Assembly (NCBI RefSeq): GCF_000759855.1
Contig: NZ_JNAI01000002.1
Coordinates: 59,756-123,755 of the forward strand
Reading direction: 5' to 3'
From: Prochlorococcus marinus str. MIT 9107
GTDB lineage: Bacteria; Cyanobacteriota; Cyanobacteriia; PCC-6307; Cyanobiaceae
Length of the DNA stretch: 64,000 bases
The position numbers and the translations under genes were made by a program. Positions 1 through 7,804 of this stretch are shown here, piece after piece; positions within the stretch are counted from its first letter, which is position 1; every line of letters begins with the position of its first letter. The notes beneath the pieces are model-generated. The model was not told where the DNA came from and did not search any database. It was given only the letters and a program-made list of their open reading frames with translations.

Positions 1-336
1 ATTCCTTTAGATAGTGGAAGCATTGATTGTTGTTTAATGGTCGCAGCATGGCAATACTTACAATATCCCGAAAACCTTACTCAAGAAATCGCAAGAATCC
101 TAAATAATGAAGGGAAAATTATCGTTTCTTTTTCAAATAGAGCTTTTTGGCATAAAGCACCCAATATATGGACTACTTCGAATGAAGAGGAGAGACTTAA
201 ATACGTAAGAAAAGTATTAATTACAAACGGATTTAAAGAACCTAAGATAATAAAAAAATTTAATAATGAAAGTTTTAACTTCTTGCCTTTTTTAAAGAAT
301 GATCCTTTTTATTGTTTAATTGCATGTAAAGAATAA
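1..336 (+). CDS. SAM-dependent methyltransferase, C-terminal part (5' truncated by window)
   Basis: The frame is open from base 1, so the gene begins before the window; the Met codon at 37 is probably internal. The visible part reads IPLDSGSIDCCLMVAAWQ followed by a helix and NNEGKIIVSFSNR. This matches the second half of a class I methyltransferase fold of the Methyltransf_11/UbiE type: motif with Asp-Ser-Gly-Ser before strand 4, then a strand-5 'G-K-I-I-V-S' segment. The SAM-binding glycine loop would lie upstream and is not seen. The substrate cannot be told from this fragment. The next gene is on the same strand 76 bases later. Confidence 0.7.
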   Translation: MPLDSGSIDCCLMVAAWQYLQYPENLTQEIARILNNEGKIIVSFSNRAFWHKAPNIWTTSNEEERLKYVRKVLITNGFKEPKIIKKFNNESFNFLPFLKNDPFYCLIACKE

Positions 337-412
337 ATATAATTCTCAAAATAAATTACAAATATCTTCAGAAAATTGACTTCATAGCCTAACTTGCAAT
401 TATTGTTTAAAA

Positions 413-679
413 TTGGATAGTAATAAAAATTCAATGGGTTCAAAAAGAGAAAAATATCCTGAAAAATGTCCTTGGGATCTTGGCCCTAACCAACATTTAG
501 CAAAAGCGCCAAACTGGACCTTAAGATTAGGTGAAGCAAATGTATGTTTTAGTAAAAACAAATTAGACAATAATTACTTTCATGTAATTAGTAATGAAAA
601 TGAGGAGCAAATTCTTGCTTTCAGAGCTAGGCTACTTTATCAAAAACTACTTGACAAAGGTTTTCGACTAGTTGAATGA
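413..679 (+). CDS. conserved hypothetical protein, 88 aa
   Basis: Small basic protein with no domain I recognise. The reading frame starts at a TTG (413); an in-frame ATG at 434 (giving MGSKREKYPEKCPWDLGP) is an equally good start and perhaps better, because the protein is well formed from there. The motif 'KCPWDLGPNQHLAKAPNWTLRLGE' region looks conserved, with many Trp and Pro residues and no membrane segment. It lies between the methyltransferase fragment and a convergent gene. Composition and codon use match neighbouring core genes, so I think it is a real gene of unknown function. Confidence 0.6.
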   Translation: MDSNKNSMGSKREKYPEKCPWDLGPNQHLAKAPNWTLRLGEANVCFSKNKLDNNYFHVISNENEEQILAFRARLLYQKLLDKGFRLVE

Positions 680-737
680 AAAACTTAATTTATGGAAAAT
701 CTGATCGAATGATCTTAAGTATAAATTTTTATAGGTA

Positions 738-1391
738 TTAATTTAATAATGACAATTCTTCAAATATAAACTTTTGTTTTTCCTCTTTACCATTGTTATT
801 AAGGTATTTAATAGATCTTGAATTAAGTATCCAAATATTTTTAGACCCAATTCTAGTAAAGCTGTCTTCATATTCCAATTTCAAAGAATTTGGCCTGAGA
901 GTATTTGGATCAATTTGTTGACTTGTATATCTTTTACTGAGAATGCCACTTCCAGTATCAAAGAATTCTTCGATAAAAATTTCAATTATAATTCCATGAA
1001 TTTTTCGGTAGACCATATTAATACATCCATTTTTGACTCTATATTTGTCTCCATTGTTCTTGCCAGATACACTCATTAAAATCCCACTTTCAGAACTATT
1101 AAGTAAATTAAAATTATTCTCTGAATGTACAGATTGAAATTCTCTTTTTACCCTGTGTATACATACTTCAAATAATTGAGAGGCAATACTTTTAATAATT
1201 TTGTCATCATCTATTTTTTGGATATGAGGTTTAAAGTCTTTCCCTAAGACAAATTGGCCTTCATGTCGATGTTCATTTATCGAAAAAATACATTTACCTT
1301 TATAACCATTAAAATCATCGTTCCAGTTATACCTATTTTCATAAGCCTTTCGAAAAATCTCCTTATAATTAATTTCTGTTAGATTCTCCAT
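738..1391 (-). CDS. DUF3386-like cyanobacterial protein, 217 aa
   Basis: The N-terminus (IFRKAYENRYNWNDDFNGYK) resembles DUF3386, a family found mainly in cyanobacteria and plastid-bearing lineages, of unknown function and about 200 residues long. The protein is soluble, rich in beta-strand pattern, and has no signal peptide or membrane segment. It begins with ATG at 1391 and lies 80 bases beyond the stop of the upstream antenna gene on the same strand, with a terminator hairpin between them, so it is probably transcribed separately. The family assignment is from recall of the N-terminal motif; the role is not known. Confidence 0.65.
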   Translation of the reverse strand: MENLTEINYKEIFRKAYENRYNWNDDFNGYKGKCIFSINEHRHEGQFVLGKDFKPHIQKIDDDKIIKSIASQLFEVCIHRVKREFQSVHSENNFNLLNSSESGILMSVSGKNNGDKYRVKNGCINMVYRKIHGIIIEIFIEEFFDTGSGILSKRYTSQQIDPNTLRPNSLKLEYEDSFTRIGSKNIWILNSRSIKYLNNNGKEEKQKFIFEELSLLN

Positions 1392-1421
1392 TAATTTTCT
1401 TAACTTATAGGTTAATTCTAC

Positions 1422-1459
1422 AAAAAAAAACCTCTCTATTAGAAGAGAGGCTTTTTTTT
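1422..1459 (-). terminator. intrinsic terminator of the pcb gene
   Basis: A perfect 7-bp stem, CCTCTCT at 1431-1437 and AGAGAGG at 1444-1450, encloses a 6-base loop. It is flanked by an A-run (1422-1430) and a T-run (1452-1459), so the hairpin is symmetric and could work in both directions. On the minus strand it lies 21 bases beyond the pcb stop and is followed by nine Us in the RNA, the usual form of a Rho-independent terminator. It separates pcb from the DUF3386-like gene. Confidence 0.85.
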
Positions 1460-1470
1460 ACAAAATTAAA

Positions 1471-2529
1471 TTAGTTTTGACTAATTTTTGTATTCTCTAT
1501 ATTGTCAAATGCTTGACCAATTTTCTTAAAGTCGAATCCCATAGCTCTTAGTGCGTGCCATAGATGACCTTGTAAGAAAAAGAACCCTAAGTAGAAATGA
1601 ACATTGGCAAGCCAAGCTCTTGAACTATAAGCACCTGTTCCATAATCACCTGTATCTATGAAATAAGGGGCAAACTCAAACTGGAGCTTTAACGGCTCTC
1701 CATATAGATCAACTGGATAAATGGTTGTATTTGAAGCACACCAGAAAGCGGCTACAAAAGCCATATAAGAAACACCAACTACTGAGTATGACAAGATAGC
1801 CTCAGCTCCAAGTAAACCTTTACCTTTAAATTCTGTATATTCTCCAAATTGTTTTGTAGCAATATGGAAAGCTCCACCAATTATTTCAAGGAAAGCTAGG
1901 AAAGCATGTCCACCCATAACATCTTCTAAACTATCTATTTTTAAGAAATCAAATTGATGATTCCATATAGCAGCTATATCTAAATTGTAAACAACTTGTC
2001 TTGTAGATCCAATTGCTGGGTCATAGATTCCATGTATACGAGCCCACTCCACAAACATAATTGCACCAAGACCTAAGAAAATCAAATGATGTCCTAGGAT
2101 AAAAGTTAATTTATCTGGATCATCCCACTCAAAATCGAATTTTTGTGGCTTACTATTTTCTGGATAGTCTCCAAGATCTCCTGCAAATTTGTTGGAATGC
2201 AATAAGCCACCTGCACCAAGTACAGCTGAGAAAATTAGATGTAATGTGCAAATTACAACAATTCCATATGGTTCTGTAATAACTCCATTCTCAATTCCAC
2301 CAATTCCAATACCTGCTAGGTGAGGTAAAACAATTGCCTTCTGAGCACCCATTGGGATACTGGCGTCGTATCGAGCCAATTCAAATAATCCAAAAGCACC
2401 TGCCCAGAACATCATTAGTCCTGCATGAGCAGCATGAGCAGCTATGAATTTACCTGAACGTCCTACAACACCAGAATTACCTGCGAACCAGTCATAGGTG
2501 ACATCAGATTTTCCGTAAGTTTGTAACAC
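1471..2529 (-). CDS. pcb: Pcb/IsiA-family chlorophyll a/b-binding antenna protein
   Basis: Integral thylakoid antenna protein of the six-helix CP43/IsiA/Pcb family, which binds divinyl chlorophyll and passes energy to a photosystem. Seen: the N-terminal signature QTYGKSDVTYDWFAGNSG, HAAHAG and GHHLIF histidines in helices that would ligate chlorophyll, a long lumenal loop, and the terminal helix NVHFYLGFFFLQGHLWHALR. The length of 352 residues fits the family. Start is GTG at 2529, chosen because it gives the family N-terminus one residue before QTYG; the frame is open about 23 codons further upstream but without a start codon. The gene lies 144 bases downstream of flavodoxin on the same strand, which suggests iron regulation. 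Which Pcb type it is (constitutive or iron-stress) cannot be settled by eye. Confidence 0.93.
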   Translation of the reverse strand: MLQTYGKSDVTYDWFAGNSGVVGRSGKFIAAHAAHAGLMMFWAGAFGLFELARYDASIPMGAQKAIVLPHLAGIGIGGIENGVITEPYGIVVICTLHLIFSAVLGAGGLLHSNKFAGDLGDYPENSKPQKFDFEWDDPDKLTFILGHHLIFLGLGAIMFVEWARIHGIYDPAIGSTRQVVYNLDIAAIWNHQFDFLKIDSLEDVMGGHAFLAFLEIIGGAFHIATKQFGEYTEFKGKGLLGAEAILSYSVVGVSYMAFVAAFWCASNTTIYPVDLYGEPLKLQFEFAPYFIDTGDYGTGAYSSRAWLANVHFYLGFFFLQGHLWHALRAMGFDFKKIGQAFDNIENTKISQN

Positions 2530-2623
2530 TTGATTTAAATAAACAGCAAGTTGAGCATATTGCTGATCAGTATGTTTTTTTACATGTTCTTTACAGATTT
2601 AATTACTTATGTAAATAAAACAA

Positions 2624-2672
2624 CTTTCAAAGGAACAAATGTTACAAACAAAGAAAGTATTGTCTTTGAAAG
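2624..2672 (-). repeat. 9-bp inverted repeat just after isiB stop
   Basis: CTTTCAAAG (2624-2632) is the exact reverse complement of CTTTGAAAG (2664-2672), with a 31-base loop. The outer arm ends 2 bases from the isiB stop codon (2674). It may be a weak attenuator or an RNA-stability hairpin between isiB and pcb. There is no clean U-run, so I do not call it a terminator. Confidence 0.4.
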
Positions 2673-2673
2673 C

Positions 2674-3198
2674 TTACGCCAATGAAGGAATTTCGCCCTT
2701 TAGTTGAGAAGCCCATGTTTCCAGACGTGAATCAGTCAAATCAGATTCACTATCCTCATCAAGAGGTAATCCACAAAAGCTTTCCCCAATGACACTCTTA
2801 GACTCATCGAAAGTATAAGAAGATTTATCTACATAACCAACCATTTCTGCGCCTGCTTTGGTGAAGTAACTATGTAGTTCTTCCATGGCATCACAATAAT
2901 TTTCTGTGTAGGTAGAAGAATCTCCTAAGCCAAAAATTGCAACCTTTTTGCCTGATAAACTTAATTCCCCAATATCCTCTAGGATAGAATCCCATGCAGT
3001 TCCTGATCTTTCTTCATCTGCTCCTGTGTTCCAGGTGGGTATCCCACAGATAATTCCATCAAGACCTTCTAATTCTGAAAGATCATCCACATCAGATACA
3101 TCTTTAGGTGCTTCTGCTGAAGAAATAAAGTTGTGAAGACGATCTGCTACATCTTCTGTTTTTCCAGTTGTAGTTGCGTAATAAATTCCTACGGTCAT
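2674..3198 (-). CDS. isiB: flavodoxin
   Basis: FMN-binding electron carrier that replaces ferredoxin on the acceptor side of photosystem I when iron is scarce. The FMN-phosphate loop ATTTGKTE is at residues 8-15. The GIPTWNTGADEERSGTAWD segment carries the Trp of the first flavin-contacting loop, and GLGDSSTYTENYCDAM carries the second (Tyr) loop. At 174 residues it is a long-chain flavodoxin of normal size and very acidic, as expected. Start ATG at 3198. It is divergent from the thioredoxin-fold gene at 3339 and upstream of pcb on the same strand. I looked for an obvious Fur box in 3199-3338 and did not find one I would defend. Confidence 0.96.
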   Translation of the reverse strand: MTVGIYYATTTGKTEDVADRLHNFISSAEAPKDVSDVDDLSELEGLDGIICGIPTWNTGADEERSGTAWDSILEDIGELSLSGKKVAIFGLGDSSTYTENYCDAMEELHSYFTKAGAEMVGYVDKSSYTFDESKSVIGESFCGLPLDEDSESDLTDSRLETWASQLKGEIPSLA

Positions 3199-3279
3199 AA
3201 CTTCAAATTGTTTACCTTAAAATAATAAAATCTAAAAACATTAAATTAATTTCTTTAAAAACTTTTTCATGTAAAATTT

Positions 3280-3285
3280 TATACT
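3280..3285 (+). promoter_or_regulatory. possible -10 box in divergent isiB / 3339 region
   Basis: TATACT in the 140-base divergent spacer is one mismatch from TATAAT and lies about 54 bases before the GTG start at 3339. It overlaps the end of a 10-base AT palindrome (3272-3281). No clear -35 element. Weak, position-based call. Confidence 0.25.
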
Positions 3286-3338
3286 AATTAACGTAAGATT
3301 TTTTTTGGGAATAATTTGTAAAAAACATTTCAAACATC

Positions 3339-4073
3339 GTGACTGACAAAATTCAAAATGAAATCAATAATTTTGTAGAAGAATTTAAATTAAAAGGTAG
3401 GAGGGATTTTAAATTAATTGTTTTATTTGGATTATTGGGAGATTTCGATAGTTTTGAATATGCAATAAATTTAAAAAACTTTTTAGATAATCATCCAGAT
3501 AAAAATTTAGATGTTTTTGCCATTGCAATAGGGAACCAAAATGGGAAAGAAAAATTCTGTAACTTTACTGGCTTTAATGAAGACAATTTAGTAGTTGTTT
3601 CTGACAATCAAATTCACAATGATTTAAAAGTCTCAAAAGGTTTAGATATAGGTTTAGGGGGTTGGATCAATATGCTTTTAATGCTATCAGGTATAAATTC
3701 TTTCAAAACAATCAGAGAAGTTATTAGGGGTTACACAGGAGACCGTAAAGCAAAGCAAATCTATTCAGAATTTGACAAAATTGACGTTTTAAAAATACTA
3801 AAGTTTTCAGGTAATTCTTTTAGGAAGTTTTTTGGCGATGGTTATTTAAGACCATTTGAACTTGCGACATTTAGGTTAAATAATATGAATGAAATAATAA
3901 AAAATTGGGATGATTATATTCTTAATGAAAAATACCTTCCGCAAAGAGGGGCTTCTTTTTTATTAAATGATAAAAATCAAGTTATTTATAAATTTTTCTC
4001 TAGTGATGTGCTGGGATATTCTTCAAACATGAGGGACCCTTTAGAATTTTTATCTAATTTAATGAAAGAATAG
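3339..4073 (+). CDS. AhpC/TSA-like thioredoxin-fold protein, 244 aa
   Basis: Cyanobacterial protein with a peroxiredoxin-like (thioredoxin fold) pattern: strand FKLIVLFG near residue 25-31, then a helix, then strand LDVFAIAIG (58-65). It has one Cys in the KFCNFTGF motif (Cys74), which is later than the usual Prx peroxidatic position, so peroxidase activity is doubtful. The C-terminal half contains LPQRGASFLLNDKNQVIYKF, like the thioredoxin-fold strand pair after cis-Pro. Start is GTG at 3339; no ATG fits better. It is divergent from isiB and 17 bases upstream of the SemiSWEET gene, with which it probably forms an operon. The family call is moderate; the function is unproven. Confidence 0.65.
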   Translation: MTDKIQNEINNFVEEFKLKGRRDFKLIVLFGLLGDFDSFEYAINLKNFLDNHPDKNLDVFAIAIGNQNGKEKFCNFTGFNEDNLVVVSDNQIHNDLKVSKGLDIGLGGWINMLLMLSGINSFKTIREVIRGYTGDRKAKQIYSEFDKIDVLKILKFSGNSFRKFFGDGYLRPFELATFRLNNMNEIIKNWDDYILNEKYLPQRGASFLLNDKNQVIYKFFSSDVLGYSSNMRDPLEFLSNLMKE

Positions 4074-4090
4074 TTTTTAAAAGGCTTTTT

Positions 4091-4360
4091 ATGAATGTAG
4101 ACATATTTGGATATTTTGCAGCAATTTTAACTACAGCCGCATTTTTACCTCAATTGATAAAGACCTTAAAAACAAAAAAGGCAGATGATGTTTCTTTGAC
4201 AACATTAATAATGTTTATTATCGGAGTTTTGTCTTGGATTATTTACGGTTATAAAATTTCCTCTACACCAATATTTATAGCTAATTTAATTACACTATTA
4301 TTAAATTCATTGATATTAATTTCAAAAATATATTTTTCAATAACCTTGAGGAAGCAATAA
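4091..4360 (+). CDS. SemiSWEET-type sugar transporter (PQ-loop/MtN3)
   Basis: Three-helix, 89-residue membrane protein with the half-SWEET layout. The first helix contains the family PQ motif (AAFLPQLIKT, Pro20-Gln21), followed by the KKADDVSL segment typical of PQ-loop proteins before helix 2. Helix 2 is LIMFIIGVLSWIIYGY, and helix 3 (IFIANLITLLLNSLILIS) carries the conserved Asn residues. SemiSWEETs work as homodimers and carry mono- or disaccharides by facilitated diffusion. Start ATG 17 bases after the preceding gene. The substrate is unknown. Confidence 0.88.
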   Translation: MNVDIFGYFAAILTTAAFLPQLIKTLKTKKADDVSLTTLIMFIIGVLSWIIYGYKISSTPIFIANLITLLLNSLILISKIYFSITLRKQ

Positions 4361-4420
4361 TCACCCTATTATTAATTTCTATAGATATTACTAAATTCTC
4401 ATTTATCATATAAGTAAATT

Positions 4421-4654
4421 TTGCTGATCTTGAAAACTTCAAAATGCTGGGTTTGGTTTAAAGGGAGCCTTAACAATGGTGGTTTTTGGAAAGAAGGATT
4501 TACTTGTACTTTTGATGAAAAACCAGGGGTTTTAATAGAAAGTCCTGCTTATGTCACTTGTAGAGTCCCAACTTGGAGAGTTTTGACTAAAGAACCAGAA
4601 GATTTATACAAATCTCCTTTAATCCCTGATAAAGCAATATGGAAAATAATTTAA
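4421..4654 (+). CDS. conserved hypothetical protein, 77 aa
   Basis: Small soluble protein rich in Trp and Cys (CWVWFKGSLNNGGFWKEGFT). The second half reads GVLIESPAYVTCRVPTWRV, suggesting a small beta fold. No family recognised. The reading frame begins at TTG 4421, with another TTG at 4430; no ATG in frame gives a full-length protein. It lies alone, 60 bases after the SemiSWEET gene. The ordered, non-repetitive composition makes a real gene likely, but the start is uncertain. Confidence 0.55.
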   Translation: MLILKTSKCWVWFKGSLNNGGFWKEGFTCTFDEKPGVLIESPAYVTCRVPTWRVLTKEPEDLYKSPLIPDKAIWKII

Positions 4655-4859
4655 ATTATCTATGAATAATAAAAACGCTTTTAACTTTGCTATGACAAGT
4701 TAATATTGCTTTATTAAATATTTAATAAATACCATCTACTCTCTTTTTATAAATATTATTCCTTTCTTAATTTTTGGTTTTTTTCTTGGAAAAAAAAATC
4801 AAAAGATTTCTACATATATTGCAAGACCTTTAATAAGATTTGGCATTCCATTAAGTGTA

Positions 4860-5645
4860 ATGGGTCTTTTGTTAAAAGAAGGTATAGATATAAACCTTAT
4901 CAAAAGTGCATTTTTAGCATTCTCAATAATTGGATTTTTAATAGTTCTAATTAATACATTACCAATATTTAAAAATAGGCTGCCAAATTACACTTTGCAA
5001 CTTGCAGGTCTAATAGGCAATACATCATTCCTTGGAATACCAATTGCGATAGCTCTTTTGCCTTCAACAACCATTAACTTCACTATCGGATTTGATTTAG
5101 GAACAACCCTATTCGCTTGGATATTTGGACCATTTTTTCTTCAAGATCAATCAGCGAAAAAGAACTTCCCAAATATAGAAGGCTTATTAAAAGCATTGCT
5201 AAATAGCCCTGCATCAAGAGGAATCATTGGAGTACTTTTGGCATATTTTTTCCAAATAAATGAGATATTAGGCAATTACCTTTGGGTTCCTGCAAGAATA
5301 GTTATTGCTTTGGCAATAGTAATTGTAGGAACAAGACTTGGGATAATAACGAATCAAAAGAATAGAATTTTTGATCTGAATGAAGAAATTAAATTTTCAA
5401 TTTTATTAAAATTATTTATTCTTCCTTTTATTGTATTTTTAATCATCAACTTTTTAAATTTTGATTTTTATCAATCATCAGCATTAATTCTACAAGCAGG
5501 AACCCCAACAGCAATATCAACAATTTTAATGGCAGAGGCTTATAACATAAAACAAAAAATCGCTTCTAAAATACTTTTTACAACAACTTTAATTTCAATA
5601 TTTACAATTCCTCTCCTAAAAGTTCTTATGAATGCATTGAAGTGA
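4860..5645 (+). CDS. AEC-family (auxin efflux carrier-like) permease, 5' end unclear
   Basis: Hydrophobic protein of the AEC/Mem_trans permease family. LAGLIGNTSFLGIPIAIALLP is the characteristic N-G-x-P-type helix, and the last helices contain LILQAGTPTAISTILMAEAYN, the matching motif of the second repeat. ATG 4860 is the first usable canonical start, but it would remove the first membrane helix. The same frame stays open back to 4704 and encodes that helix (LINTIYSLFINIIPFLIFGF). Further upstream an in-frame ATG (4662) and ATG (4692) are cut off by TAA at 4701-4703. So the real gene either starts at a rare codon (ATT/ATA near 4713-4734) or is damaged at its 5' end. Substrates of the family are poorly known. 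Confidence 0.75.
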   Translation: MGLLLKEGIDINLIKSAFLAFSIIGFLIVLINTLPIFKNRLPNYTLQLAGLIGNTSFLGIPIAIALLPSTTINFTIGFDLGTTLFAWIFGPFFLQDQSAKKNFPNIEGLLKALLNSPASRGIIGVLLAYFFQINEILGNYLWVPARIVIALAIVIVGTRLGIITNQKNRIFDLNEEIKFSILLKLFILPFIVFLIINFLNFDFYQSSALILQAGTPTAISTILMAEAYNIKQKIASKILFTTTLISIFTIPLLKVLMNALK

Positions 5646-5727
5646 AAATCTAGAGACCAAACGCATGATTAATGAATATTGTAAAGATAATATCCTCATA
5701 AATACATAATGTCTTAAGATTTAAAAT

Positions 5728-5979
5728 ATGAAGTCAGCAAATCCTGAAAATGAATATATCCCTATAGATCTCAGGATTTCTGTGAGGAGGGAGACTCTAA
5801 GGCTAATCTCAGAGATGGCTGAAGATATGGGCATAAGCATTAATGAAGTTTTTAGTTTTTTAGCCGAAGATTCTGTTATTGATCTCGCATTACTCGAAGA
5901 CTTAAATGAAATTGAAATCCCTAGTAAGTGCAGCCTTGATGATCTAAAAAACGCGATTATAAAAAAAAGACTTTGTTAA
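5728..5979 (+). CDS. small protein with ribbon-helix-helix-like pattern, 83 aa
   Basis: The segment IDLRISVRRETLRLISEMAE followed by DMGISINEVFSFLAEDSVIDL resembles a ribbon-helix-helix (CopG/Arc) DNA-binding unit: a basic beta strand, helix, turn, helix. The tail is acidic then basic (LKNAIIKKRLC). Start ATG 5728. Its stop codon overlaps the stop of the convergent GT83 gene: TTAA at 5976-5979 serves both. Function unknown; a small regulator or antitoxin-like protein is possible, but no toxin partner is seen next to it. Confidence 0.6.
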   Translation: MKSANPENEYIPIDLRISVRRETLRLISEMAEDMGISINEVFSFLAEDSVIDLALLEDLNEIEIPSKCSLDDLKNAIIKKRLC

Positions 5980-7781
5980 AATTTCTCAACTTTTCTATTT
6001 TCCCAGTCAGATTTATAACCACTATTTACTAAAAGTTCCGAATATTTATTTAAATCACTTTTCTGAATTCGCCATAAATTATAAATCCCATATTCGCCCA
6101 ATTTTTGATGATTAATATTTGACCAATGCTCTTGGCGCGAGGAGTATTCATCTATTACGACCAATAACGATTTGTATTCATAATCAGGTTGGTCCTGATA
6201 ATTTTCTCTCCTATCAGTATTTAGCCTGTCTGTAAGATTAATTAATCCCTCTTTAGTATTTGGTTCATAAAAAACTATTTGTCTCGAATAATAATGCAAA
6301 GACGGTTTTCTTATCCCAATCATTGCTAAAGTTTCCTTCCCCTCTCGAATTTCTGAAATTAATTTTGAGATATTCCTCAAAGGTAATTGCCTAGAATTAT
6401 CTGCTACTTTTCTAATTGGCGACATCAAAAAAGATTGTCCAATTAACAGTAAAATTTGAAGATAAAGAAGGATATTTTTGGATTTTAAAGAAAATAAAAT
6501 TATTGCAATCAGTGTAAATGAAGAGAAGAATAATTTGGCTTTGAAAATTATCCCGGAGCTCACTAATTCAGAAAGAAGATTAGGCATTTCAGGATCATTT
6601 ATTGAACGCAACCAAATATTTGAGAAAAAGAATGCTATTGAGAACCCAAACAAAATTAAAATGTTAAAAAGCCATAAATAGAAATAGCTTTTATTTGCAT
6701 TTTTTAAGCTTATAAAGCTGTTACTGATTAAGATTGCCGCTGCTGGAATAGCTGGCAACCAATAGCTCGGTAGTTTCGTAGCAGAAATGCTAAAGAAGAT
6801 TAAAACTGATATTAACCAACATAAAGAATATGTATAAAGGGTTTCAGAAAAATTGCTACCTTCTTTTGAACTTTTCAAAAAATCCTTTAAAGCTTTAAAT
6901 ATTCCGTGATATAAAAAAGGGGTGAATGGTAATGAAGCCAATATCATTATGTAAAGAAAAAACCAGAATGGTTCTGCGTGATTATTTACAACAGAGGTAT
7001 ATCTTTGAAGATTATGATAACCAAAAAAATTGTCCCAAAAAGGCTTCCCTTCTTTTAAGAGTTCTAATATATACCATGGGAAACTTATTAATATTGTTAT
7101 TAAAAAACCTTTCTTAGGTTTTATCTTGAAGAGCAAAATTTTCCAATCCTTCTGACTAAATAAAAAAGATGCAAGAGTCAATGTTGCCAAAACAAATGCA
7201 ACAGGTCCTTTAGTTAAAATTGCTAACCCTAAAAAAAACCACGCGGAAATGCATTGATCATTGTTTTCACTTGCCATTCTTCTCCAAAACAAAAGTAGGC
7301 TGATCCCTAAGGTTCCAGTTAAAAGAGCATCACTCACCGCAGTTCTACTCCAGATAATTATTAATGGAGACAGCGCGAAGCCTAATGATCCAACTAGTGG
7401 AGTGATAAATTGCTTATCACCCTTCTGTGGCCAACAAAACAACGTATCTCCAATCATTAACATTAAAAATAATGATCCCAAAGCTGAAGGCAGTCTTGCT
7501 GAGAGTGTCCCGAAACTATCCCAAATGTCGTTTTTCGGTAATGAGTAAAAAAAACCCATTAGCCAGTATATGAATGGAGGCTTGTCAAAACGGGACATTC
7601 CATTAACTTTTGGAGTTAACCAGTCACCAGATTCACTCATTGCCCTTGCAGCAGCGGCAAATAAAGGGGGAGTCTCATCCACTAGTCCTGTACTGCCTAA
7701 ACCTAAAATAAATATAATGATCCCAGAAACTAGCACTACCAATAAGGTTATGAGCCTTTTTTTTGTGTTAAACAGAATCAT
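5976..7781 (-). CDS. PMT/ArnT-like (GT83) membrane glycosyltransferase, 601 aa
   Basis: Multi-spanning glycosyltransferase of the dolichyl-/undecaprenyl-phosphate sugar-dependent GT-C class. The first lumenal/periplasmic loop has the family motif DETPPLFAAAARAMSESGDW (residues 35-54), with the Asp-Glu pair that is catalytic in this class, then RFDKPPFIYWL. About ten further hydrophobic helices and a soluble C-terminal domain of roughly 150 residues follow. Such enzymes transfer a lipid-linked sugar to lipid A, a glycan or a protein in the periplasm. Start ATG 7781. It is followed (upstream in coordinates) by a GT-B enzyme and a DMT permease in the same direction. The acceptor is unknown. Confidence 0.85.
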   Translation of the reverse strand: MILFNTKKRLITLLVVLVSGIIIFILGLGSTGLVDETPPLFAAAARAMSESGDWLTPKVNGMSRFDKPPFIYWLMGFFYSLPKNDIWDSFGTLSARLPSALGSLFLMLMIGDTLFCWPQKGDKQFITPLVGSLGFALSPLIIIWSRTAVSDALLTGTLGISLLLFWRRMASENNDQCISAWFFLGLAILTKGPVAFVLATLTLASFLFSQKDWKILLFKIKPKKGFLITILISFPWYILELLKEGKPFWDNFFGYHNLQRYTSVVNNHAEPFWFFLYIMILASLPFTPFLYHGIFKALKDFLKSSKEGSNFSETLYTYSLCWLISVLIFFSISATKLPSYWLPAIPAAAILISNSFISLKNANKSYFYLWLFNILILFGFSIAFFFSNIWLRSINDPEMPNLLSELVSSGIIFKAKLFFSSFTLIAIILFSLKSKNILLYLQILLLIGQSFLMSPIRKVADNSRQLPLRNISKLISEIREGKETLAMIGIRKPSLHYYSRQIVFYEPNTKEGLINLTDRLNTDRRENYQDQPDYEYKSLLVVIDEYSSRQEHWSNINHQKLGEYGIYNLWRIQKSDLNKYSELLVNSGYKSDWENRKVEKF

Positions 7782-7804
7782 TTAATATATTAATTTTAAT
7801 TATA

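Noticed and set aside
37..336. Complete short gene starting at the Met codon at 37
   Set aside because: The frame is open to base 1 and the preceding residues continue the methyltransferase pattern, so it is a 5'-truncated gene, not a complete one.
3199..3338. Fur box upstream of flavodoxin
   Set aside because: No 19-bp GATAAT-type palindrome close enough to consensus was found by eye, although iron control is expected from the gene family.
7261..7785. Two plus-strand frames opposite the GT83 gene
   Set aside because: They mirror the membrane-protein coding sequence and have no independent support.
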